DNA of 64,000 bases from positions 1-64,000 of the forward strand of contig JABDCA010000013.1 in the NCBI GenBank assembly GCA_013288345.1. The letters are read 5' to 3'. Numbering within the stretch: the stretch's first letter is position 1; every line of letters begins with the position of its first letter. The notes under the pieces were generated by a model. It worked only from the letters and a program-made list of their open reading frames with translations. It was not told where the DNA came from and searched no databases. Shown here piece by piece: positions 56,959 to 64,000 of the stretch. The position numbers were made by a program, and so were the translations under genes. The stretch comes from Bacteroidota bacterium. Its GTDB lineage: Bacteria > Bacteroidota > Bacteroidia > JABEUT01.

Positions 56959-59262
56959 TTAGCTGAGTATTTTAAGGTGGGCAAAGCGCAGAAGCAACTG
57001 TTTCTTTTCTCCGTTCTCGAACACTACTATTGCTTTGCTATTGGGGTATTGGCCCTCAATGGTTATCACTTCTCCAATGCCAAACCTATCGTGTTCAACC
57101 TTAGCACCGGCTTGAAGGCCTGTAAGGTGGCTATTATCAACCGGAGCACCGGCAGTTACTTTTTTAAGGCTCACCAGTCTTTTATTGGTTAGCGATATTG
57201 GCTTTTGTATCGGAGGTGTTACATTAAATACTTTCGGTGTCCTTGGGAATAATGACCCATAGGAATCATCCCGCGAATCGGGAGAATACGATGAACTTAT
57301 ATTTTCAACACATTCTGCAGGAATCTCTTCTAAAAAGCGGCTTGGCTCGCAGCTAAGCGAATTACCATAACGGTAACGGCTTATAGAGTATGATAAGTTG
57401 GCTTGTTTTTTGGCTCGGGTAAGCGCCACATAAAACAATCTTCTTTCTTCTTCCAATTCTTCGCGCGACATGATTGCCATTTGCGATGGGAAAAGATTTT
57501 CTTCAAGCCCGCCTATATACACATAATTAAACTCGAGCCCTTTTGCAGCATGTATAGTCATTAAAAGAACCTTATCAGCATCATGCTGTTCGTCTTCATT
57601 AATATCTTCGCTGGTAAGCAGGGCAATATCTTCCATAAACTTGTCGAGCGTAGGCACAGGCCCATCCTGATCTGCTTTTTCAGTAAAGTCTTTTAATCCA
57701 TTCAGCAACTCCTGAATGTTCTCCATACGGTTAACACCTTCGGGGGTGCGGTCCTGGTAAAGCTCTTTCATAATGCCTGTGTTCGAGGCAATATAATCGG
57801 CGAGTTTGTAAGCAGGATAGTCAGGTAAAAGAGCTACAAAGCTTTTTATAAGCGTAACAAACTCTTTTATTTTTTCAACGGCACGCATCTGTACCGGCAG
57901 GTTAAAGTCAGCAATGTTGTCCATCACCGTCCAAATGCTAACATCGTTATCGGCAGCAGCAACAATCATTTTATCGAATGTAGTATCACCAATTCCGCGT
58001 ACAGGATAATTGATAACCCTGCGCAAGGCTTCTTCATCGTGCTGGTTAATGGTCAGGCGGAAATAAGCCATCAGGTCTTTTATCTCCTTACGCTGATAGA
58101 AAGAAACACCGCCATAAATACGGTAAGGTATATTGAGTTTCCGCAAGGCTTCCTCTAAAGGACGGCTTTGTGCATTGGTACGGTATAGTATAGCAAACTC
58201 TTTATTGGCAGCATGTTGCGAAATACGCGTATCGAAAATAGATTGTGCTATTTGCCTGCCCTCTTCCGAATCGGTAAAGGAACGGGTGATGCGTATTTTC
58301 TCTCCGTCTTCGTTTGCTGTCCAAACTGTTTTTTGTAATTGATCACGGTTTTTAGCAATAACCTGATTGGCAGCACTCACAATAGTTTTGGTAGAACGGT
58401 AATTCTGTTCCAGCTTAAAAACCTGGGTATCGGCGTAATGCTTTTGAAAGTTGAGTATGTTCTGAATATTTGCTCCACGGAACGCATATATACTTTGTGC
58501 ATCATCGCCCACCACACATATATTAAGGTGTCTTGCTGCAAGCTGGCGCAATATCATGTACTGCGAAAAGTTAGTATCCTGGTACTCATCAACCAATATA
58601 TAACGGAACATGTCCTGGTACTTTAACAATGCCTCAGGATGATCGCGCAATAGTATATTGGTATTATAAAGCAGGTCATCAAAATCCATTGCTGCCGATT
58701 TGTACAGGCGCTTGTTGTATGTTTCAAATATCTGTCCGAAGTGCTCACGCCTTGCTGCCCTATCCTCATTCTGATAAGTAATATCAGCTAAGTATTCTTT
58801 TGGCGAAAGCAACATGGTTTTAAGTGTAGATATGCGGCCAAGCAAAGCTGATGCTTTATAGGCAGTATCATTCAACCCTAATTCTTTTACAATACTCTTA
58901 AGCAACGTTTTTGAATCGTCACTATCATATATGGTAAAGTTAGCGGGGTAACCTATTTTGCCTGCTTCTCGTCTTAGCAAACGTGCAAACACCGAGTGAA
59001 ATGTACCCATCCACAGGTCGCGGGCATTGTCGCCAATTAAATGCGCAATACGTTCTTTCATTTCGCGCGCTGCCTTATTGGTAAAGGTAAGCGACAGCAC
59101 GCGGTATGGATCAACACCATTATTTAACAGGTGTGCAATACGGTAAGTAAGTACCCTGGTTTTACCTGAACCGGCACCGGCAATAATCATTACAGGCCCT
59201 TCGGTAGTTGTTACCGCAGCGCGTTGTTCAGGATTTAAATCTGCCAAAAAATCGTTTTCCAT
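56959..59262 (-). CDS. UvrD/PcrA-like superfamily I DNA helicase
   Basis: LNPEQRAAVTTTEGPVMIIAGAGSGKTRVLTYRIAHLL, ILVDEYQDTNFSQYMILRQLA, VGDDAQSIYAFRGANIQNIL, LMTIHAAKGLEFNYVYI. Confidence 0.96.
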   Translation of the reverse strand: MENDFLADLNPEQRAAVTTTEGPVMIIAGAGSGKTRVLTYRIAHLLNNGVDPYRVLSLTFTNKAAREMKERIAHLIGDNARDLWMGTFHSVFARLLRREAGKIGYPANFTIYDSDDSKTLLKSIVKELGLNDTAYKASALLGRISTLKTMLLSPKEYLADITYQNEDRAARREHFGQIFETYNKRLYKSAAMDFDDLLYNTNILLRDHPEALLKYQDMFRYILVDEYQDTNFSQYMILRQLAARHLNICVVGDDAQSIYAFRGANIQNILNFQKHYADTQVFKLEQNYRSTKTIVSAANQVIAKNRDQLQKTVWTANEDGEKIRITRSFTDSEEGRQIAQSIFDTRISQHAANKEFAILYRTNAQSRPLEEALRKLNIPYRIYGGVSFYQRKEIKDLMAYFRLTINQHDEEALRRVINYPVRGIGDTTFDKMIVAAADNDVSIWTVMDNIADFNLPVQMRAVEKIKEFVTLIKSFVALLPDYPAYKLADYIASNTGIMKELYQDRTPEGVNRMENIQELLNGLKDFTEKADQDGPVPTLDKFMEDIALLTSEDINEDEQHDADKVLLMTIHAAKGLEFNYVYIGGLEENLFPSQMAIMSREELEEERRLFYVALTRAKKQANLSYSISRYRYGNSLSCEPSRFLEEIPAECVENISSSYSPDSRDDSYGSLFPRTPKVFNVTPPIQKPISLTNKRLVSLKKVTAGAPVDNSHLTGLQAGAKVEHDRFGIGEVITIEGQYPNSKAIVVFENGEKKQLLLRFAHLKILS

Positions 59263-59397
59263 TAGCTAATACCGTCTCTTTTTTTCGGAGTTTCAAAGGT
59301 AGTACTAAAGATGCAACGACTGATAAGATGTTAATAAATCTTGTATGAAATATTGAATTCTATAAATAGTTTTGTACCTGTAAATAACACAACCCTA

Positions 59398-60294
59398 ATG
59401 AAACGGTATCTCATTTTTCTTCCTCTCCTTTTTATTTTAGCCTGCAAGCACCATACCGATTCCAAGTACCCCGGCTACACAACAAAAAACGGAAAAGATT
59501 ATTATAAATATACCGACCTGGGTAACAGCCATAAGGAGCCTCGCTATGGCGATGTAATGGAGATAGAGATAAGCTATGCCAAAATGAACGACTCCATATT
59601 TTGGGATTCGCGCGATAATGGTTTCCCCTTTGCAGTTTTTCTTCCTTACGATACACTTAGGTCGGGCGGTACCTACCAACGAATTTTGCTTGGCTGCAAC
59701 GAAGGCGATAGTGTAAATTTTATAGTTCCGGCTGAAGATGTTTTCAGGGGTATATTACATTTATCACTACCCATATTTCTGCACAAAGGCGATATGATGA
59801 AAGTTCATACCCGTATAACCAGTATTATGAATGCAACACAATTTGCTGAAAAACAAAAGATAATAAGAGACTCCCGAAAAGATATGGACATACAGGAACA
59901 GTTAAACTTATTGCAGTATGTAACCGTAAATAATATACCCACAACTGCCAAGCAGGACAATGTTTATTTTGTATCGCTGCACTCCGGAACGGGTATTGAA
60001 GTAAAGAACAAAAGCACTGTAAGTATTGCCTATAAAGGGTATTTTTTGAACGGCCATGTATTTGATTCTGTTTCAGTTAAGTCGCCTTTGCAATTCAGGC
60101 TGGGCGATACGGCACAGGTAATAACAGGACTTGAAATTGGCATAAAAAAGATGCGTGAAGGAGAGAAAGCAAAAATTATTATACCTTCGCAACTCGCCTT
60201 TGGAGATAACGGGTCATCCACAGGAATTGTTCCGCCTTATACTTCTGTTATTTATGAAGTAACTATGCTGAAAGTAACCGACCCGGGAAAATAA
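59398..60294 (+). CDS. FKBP-type PPIase, lipoprotein (copy 1)
   Basis: MKRYLIFLPLLFILAC lipobox; VSIAYKGYFLNGHVFDSV...GLEIGIKKMREGEKAKIIIPSQLAFGDNGSSTGIVPPYTSVIYEVTMLKV. ORF extends to 59341. Confidence 0.92.
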   Translation: MKRYLIFLPLLFILACKHHTDSKYPGYTTKNGKDYYKYTDLGNSHKEPRYGDVMEIEISYAKMNDSIFWDSRDNGFPFAVFLPYDTLRSGGTYQRILLGCNEGDSVNFIVPAEDVFRGILHLSLPIFLHKGDMMKVHTRITSIMNATQFAEKQKIIRDSRKDMDIQEQLNLLQYVTVNNIPTTAKQDNVYFVSLHSGTGIEVKNKSTVSIAYKGYFLNGHVFDSVSVKSPLQFRLGDTAQVITGLEIGIKKMREGEKAKIIIPSQLAFGDNGSSTGIVPPYTSVIYEVTMLKVTDPGK

Positions 60295-60307
60295 ATTTAT
60301 CATTCTT

Positions 60308-61240
60308 ATGAAATACAACATGTTCAAATTAGGTTCTTACACTGTAGCTGCTGCATTACTACTTGCAGGCTGTAAAAGTGGTTCAAACGGCAGTTATTCT
60401 ACCGATGAAGCAACCGGTATTCAGTACCGTATTTTAAAACAAACCAATAGCGCTAACAAAGCATCTCTTGGTGGTGTTGCCCGTGTTACCATGATCGGTA
60501 AAACCGAAAAGGATTCTATTATCTATAATTCTGTTAAGCAAGGCGGCGATTCTCTCGGAACATTCAGGATACCGCTGAAAAAATCATTTAACGGCTGTCT
60601 CGAACAAGGCATTGCTATGTTGGCTGAGGGTGATAGCGCTGATTTTAAGATCAATGCTGATTCATTATACCTGTCAACCTTTAAAATGAAGAAGCTTCCT
60701 CCGTTTATTACACATTCGGGTAGCTTCATTACATTTTCTATAAAGCTTGTAAGTTTTGAAACCGAGAAACAAGCTACAGATGAACGTAACCAAATGATGG
60801 CAAAGCGCATGGCTGATATGCAGAAACGTAAAGGCCAGGAGCCTATTGATATTGCAAAATACTTAAGCGACCATAAATATACTGCTAAGCCAAGCCCTGA
60901 TAGTTTGTTCTTTTTAGCTACTGAAGGCAAGAGTGGTAAAGCCATAAAAGATGGTGATTCAGTATATGTAAAATATACACTATACAATCTTAATGGTGAT
61001 ATGCTTGAAACATCTGACCATGGCCCGGGCCGCAACTACTACCCTGTAGTTTACAGCGCCGATATGCACGTAATACGCGGATGGGTTGAAGCGCTTGGCA
61101 TGATGCACGACGGAGAAAAAGCAAAGGTGCTTTTGCCTTCGGCTATAGCTTATGGCCAACAAGGTTCAAGGTCAATTATGCCTTTTACACCACTGGTATT
61201 CGACCTGGAAATACTTAAGGTTACATCACCTAAAAAATAA
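60308..61240 (+). CDS. FKBP-type PPIase, lipoprotein (copy 2)
   Basis: LLLAGC lipobox; VYVKYTLYNLNGDMLETSD...GWVEALGMMHDGEKAKVLLPSAIAYGQQGSRSIMPFTPLVFDLEILKV. Confidence 0.92.
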   Translation: MKYNMFKLGSYTVAAALLLAGCKSGSNGSYSTDEATGIQYRILKQTNSANKASLGGVARVTMIGKTEKDSIIYNSVKQGGDSLGTFRIPLKKSFNGCLEQGIAMLAEGDSADFKINADSLYLSTFKMKKLPPFITHSGSFITFSIKLVSFETEKQATDERNQMMAKRMADMQKRKGQEPIDIAKYLSDHKYTAKPSPDSLFFLATEGKSGKAIKDGDSVYVKYTLYNLNGDMLETSDHGPGRNYYPVVYSADMHVIRGWVEALGMMHDGEKAKVLLPSAIAYGQQGSRSIMPFTPLVFDLEILKVTSPKK

Positions 61241-61248
61241 TTTATATA

Positions 61249-61280
61249 AACCCGGCTGATAACAGCCGGGTTTTTTATTT
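61249..61280 (+). terminator. Terminator between FKBP copies 2 and 3
   Basis: aacccggctgataacagccgggttttttattt. Confidence 0.8.
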
Positions 61281-61298
61281 CTATTAATTCCCTTTTAC

Positions 61299-62309
61299 AT
61301 GATTAAAAAACTGAGCCCTGTTATTGCATTACTTGGTTGCATTGCAATTACTGCTGCATCATTTGCACAAACGAAACCGGCTACTAAAGCTCCTGCAACA
61401 AAAACTGCTGCTGCTAAAATGCCTGCCAAACTTGCATTTACCAAGGACCCCGCAACCAAGGTTGAGTATCATTTTTATAAACATGCTTCAAAAGGCAAAA
61501 TGCCTTTAACAGCTAAAATGCCGGTTATGGGAGACTACGTTAGCATATCACTAATATATGCTACAGAGGATGACTCATTGATATTCGACTCACATAAAAA
61601 AGGCGGTGACTCAGCAGGTAATGTAAAATTAAAATTGCTAAAATCATTTGATGGCTGCCTTGAACAAGGTATTACCATGATGGCAATTGGAGACAGCGCT
61701 GCCTTTAGAATAAATACCGATTCGCTTTTCAATAAGTCTTTCCACATGCGTGGTGGCGTACCTCCGCAAATGCGTGGTTACAAAAACCTTGTATTTAAAA
61801 TTAAGCTGGTAAAAATGCAAACCGAGCAAGAAGTAATGGAGGAGCAGAAAAAGGCAATGGATGGTGTAAAACTGAAAGAAAAAGCATCGATAGCAAAATA
61901 TTTTGCCGACAGCAATATACATACTTCGCCTACTGCCGACAGCCTTTTTGTAATCAAACAGGTAGCAACGGCAAACAAGCTTATACAACCGGGCGATTCA
62001 GTATATGTAACCTATGTAGGTAAATTATTCAGCGGCAAAGTATTTGACCAATCAGCAGACCATCCTGGCGCACCCGGGTTTGCAACCGTAAATGGCAGGC
62101 CTGCACTTGCTATGGTTTATAGCCAGAGTATGCCGCTTATACACGCATGGGTAGAGGTACTTGGAATGATGCACGAAGGCGATAAAGTAACTATACTTGC
62201 ACCATCATCAATTGCTTATGGTGCACATGCTATGGGTCCGCTTATCCCTGCATATTCTCCGCTTCTATTCGATATGGAAGTATTGAAAGTGGTACCGGCA
62301 AAACAATAA
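61299..62309 (+). CDS. FKBP-type PPIase, secreted (copy 3)
   Basis: VYVTYVGKLFSGKVFDQSADHPG...AWVEVLGMMHEGDKVTILAPSSIAYGAHAMGPLIPAYSPLLFDMEVLKV. Confidence 0.92.
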   Translation: MIKKLSPVIALLGCIAITAASFAQTKPATKAPATKTAAAKMPAKLAFTKDPATKVEYHFYKHASKGKMPLTAKMPVMGDYVSISLIYATEDDSLIFDSHKKGGDSAGNVKLKLLKSFDGCLEQGITMMAIGDSAAFRINTDSLFNKSFHMRGGVPPQMRGYKNLVFKIKLVKMQTEQEVMEEQKKAMDGVKLKEKASIAKYFADSNIHTSPTADSLFVIKQVATANKLIQPGDSVYVTYVGKLFSGKVFDQSADHPGAPGFATVNGRPALAMVYSQSMPLIHAWVEVLGMMHEGDKVTILAPSSIAYGAHAMGPLIPAYSPLLFDMEVLKVVPAKQ

Positions 62310-62318
62310 TTAATACTC

Positions 62319-62354
62319 ACCCTAACCTCTCTCTATCAACTAGAAAGGGGTTGG
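62319..62354. repeat. Degenerate palindromic spacer element before FKBP copy 4
   Basis: accctaacctctctctatcaactagaaaggggttgg; outer CCTAACC/GGGTTGG arms. Confidence 0.4.
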
Positions 62355-62371
62355 AACAAAACAATAACACT

Positions 62372-62785
62372 ATGACACCTACAGGTACACCAGAACAAGC
62401 AGCCATTGCAAAATATATAGCAGAGCATGGTGCAAGTGCAATCCACGTTGAAAACAGCCTTTACATTCTTAAGAACACCCCTGGTAACGGAAAACCCGTA
62501 GCCAACGGAGATGAGGTTGAAGTTAAATACAAAGGCATGTTGCTTGATGGAAAAATATTTGACCAATCGGCCGACCATGGCGGGCCGGGAACCTTTAGTT
62601 TTACTTATAGCCAGGATGTGCCACTTATACAAGGTTGGATAAAAATAATTGGTAAAATGTGCGAGGGTGAAAAAATTACCGTACTTATTCCATCATGGAT
62701 GGCTTATGGCCAGCGTGGCGCCGGAGGACTAATTGGAGGAAACACGCCTTTGATATTTGAGATTGAAGTGGTGAAGGTAGTTTAG
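62372..62785 (+). CDS. FKBP-type PPIase, single domain, no signal peptide (copy 4)
   Basis: VEVKYKGMLLDGKIFDQSADHGG...GWIKIIGKMCEGEKITVLIPSWMAYGQRGAGGLIGGNTPLIFEIEVVKV. ATG at 62372 preferred over TTG at 62351. Confidence 0.92.
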   Translation: MTPTGTPEQAAIAKYIAEHGASAIHVENSLYILKNTPGNGKPVANGDEVEVKYKGMLLDGKIFDQSADHGGPGTFSFTYSQDVPLIQGWIKIIGKMCEGEKITVLIPSWMAYGQRGAGGLIGGNTPLIFEIEVVKVV

Positions 62786-62848
62786 AGCTTCCTTTTTCCA
62801 AACATATTAAACTCTATTCGGGAAAGAAGTGCCTATGGCACAAAAAAA

Positions 62849-62945
62849 GGGTAAGCTACTTACATCGCGCCGCTCAACCGTAATGCCCTTGCTTCCTTCC
62901 GAACCTGGGGGAGTTAAACAGGAGCTGGCCGTATAAGGCTTACCC
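62849..62945 (-). ncRNA. ffs: Bacterial small signal recognition particle RNA (4.5S-type)
   Basis: Minus strand GGGTAAGCCTTATACGGCCAGCTCCTGTTTAACTCCCCCAGGTTCGGAAGGAAGCAAGGGCATTACGG...GTAGCTTACCC then TTTTTTT. Conserved CAGG-TTCGGAAGGAAGCAAGGG apical domain; GGGTAAGC/GCTTACCC terminal helix. Confidence 0.93.
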
Positions 62946-62960
62946 GCCGCAAATGTATTA

Positions 62961-63602
62961 TTATTTATTAGTTGCAAGGCCGCTTTGCAGTAATGATGCT
63001 TTAAATTTTTCGGCATAGCGGGCAATAAGCTCGGGTGTAAATTCTTTCTCTTCGCCTATTCTGCTAATTATCTTATAGTTACTGAAAGATAAAATAGCCT
63101 TCTCAGATTGTTCGTTTGGTGAACCACTAATAACAAGTCCAAGTATGGGGATGTTTCTTTGCTTCAGCACTTGTAGAGTTAATAGTGAATGGTTGATACT
63201 GCCGAGGTAATGACGTATAACAACTATGGCTGAAGCCTGCAAGTGCTCTATTAAGTCAATAACCAGTTCTTTTTCATTCAAAGGAACCATTAGCCCACCG
63301 GCACCTTCAATAACAAGAGTGTCAGTAGTTATAGGTAGTTTAATGTCCTTTATATGTATTGTAATCCCCTCGGCGGCGGCGGCAGCATGTGGCGAAGCAG
63401 GCATTTCAAGTTTATATGCTTCTGGGTGAATTACAGATTTTTTATTTGACACGAGGCTCTTTACTAATTCAGAATCTGTTCCATCAGCAAATCCTGCTTG
63501 CACGGGCTTCCAGTAATCAGCGTGCAAAGCTTCAGTTATAACAGCCGAAACAATGGTCTTGCCTACATCGGTACCTATGCCGGTAATAAAAATGTTTTTC
63601 AT
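62961..63602 (-). CDS. bioD: Dethiobiotin synthase
   Basis: MKNIFITGIGTDVGKTIVSAVITEALHADYWKPVQAG, LVIEGAGGLMVPLNEKELVIDLI. Confidence 0.95.
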   Translation of the reverse strand: MKNIFITGIGTDVGKTIVSAVITEALHADYWKPVQAGFADGTDSELVKSLVSNKKSVIHPEAYKLEMPASPHAAAAAEGITIHIKDIKLPITTDTLVIEGAGGLMVPLNEKELVIDLIEHLQASAIVVIRHYLGSINHSLLTLQVLKQRNIPILGLVISGSPNEQSEKAILSFSNYKIISRIGEEKEFTPELIARYAEKFKASLLQSGLATNK

Positions 63603-64000
63603 TTTTTTAGCTCTGCTCCTATTACGTTCAATAATATATCCATTTCGTCAATGGTATTGTAAGCATGCAGGCAAACCCTTATCCGCTCCTTGCCTTTTGC
63701 AACCGTGGGACTCATTATGGGCCTTACATCCATATTGCGATCTTGTATAGCCAATGCCAGCTTCTTCACCTTTTCATTGCCCGGCATAATAAGGCTTTGT
63801 ATAGCACTATCGCTATCAATCCATTTGTGTGCATTATTTATTTTACTCCTGAAAAAGTTCATGCTCTTGAAGTATTTAATATTAGCATTCAGGCTTTTAA
63901 TTTCTTCAGCACTCTTGTCCAATAGCTTATATGCACATTCAATACTTACCAAACTATGCAGGGGTAATGATGTGGTATAAATAAATGAGCGGGCGTAATT
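63599..64000 (-). CDS. bioF: 8-amino-7-oxononanoate synthase, C-terminal part (N-terminus off window)
   Basis: Frame stays open to the window edge: NYARSFIYTTSLPLHSLVSIECAYKLLDKS...NMDVRPIMSPTVAKGKERIRVCLHAYNTIDEMDILLNVI; precedes bioD with 4-nt overlap. Confidence 0.88.
   Translation of the reverse strand, partial: NYARSFIYTTSLPLHSLVSIECAYKLLDKSAEEIKSLNANIKYFKSMNFFRSKINNAHKWIDSDSAIQSLIMPGNEKVKKLALAIQDRNMDVRPIMSPTVAKGKERIRVCLHAYNTIDEMDILLNVIGAELKK

Noticed and set aside
62807-63025. 72-aa minus-strand ORF
   Set aside because: Covers the SRP RNA gene and the 3' end of bioD; sequence is explained by the ncRNA.

Overview
This 64 kb window looks like a chromosomal segment from a Bacteroidota genome (Chitinophagales/Sphingobacteriales-like). 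Support for that: a T9SS C-terminal sorting domain, a GldB-like lipoprotein, alternative complex III genes, a short NuoG, and TAnnTTTG-type promoters. Most coding content is housekeeping. It includes alternative complex III (partial actB, actA), nuoG-N on the minus strand, a TonB receptor, two oligopeptide-type substrate-binding proteins with oppB/oppC-like permeases, PD40-propeller proteins, a parvulin PPIase, a TerB-like/ABCG fusion, a two-component system, a membrane pyrophosphatase, a deoxyhypusine-synthase-like protein, ABC-F, MsrB, a class D beta-lactamase-like lipoprotein, a C10 peptidase, UvrD/PcrA, four tandem FKBPs and bioD/bioF. RNA genes seen by eye are one tRNA(CAT) and the small SRP RNA (ffs, minus strand, 62849-62945); neither is in the ORF track. 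The most interesting non-routine material is: (i) a GxxExxY (PD-(D/E)XK-like) gene tightly bracketed by 36-nt imperfect inverted repeats, each made of four CACTAAG-like words; (ii) a family of intergenic 'word-array' and palindromic elements with different words in different spacers; (iii) a G/C-rich palindromic repeat read in frame inside a TIGR02757 CDS; (iv) a degenerate tRNA 3' half about 0.56 kb downstream of the intact tRNA, bracketing a His-rich lipoprotein gene; (v) a tandem pair of tiny paralogous membrane-anchored proteins, one below the ORF-track cutoff; (vi) a GCGTT-capped structured-looking intergenic element. No CRISPR array, integrase, transposase or recognisable complete defence system was seen. 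All homology calls come from motif recognition and were not verified by search.
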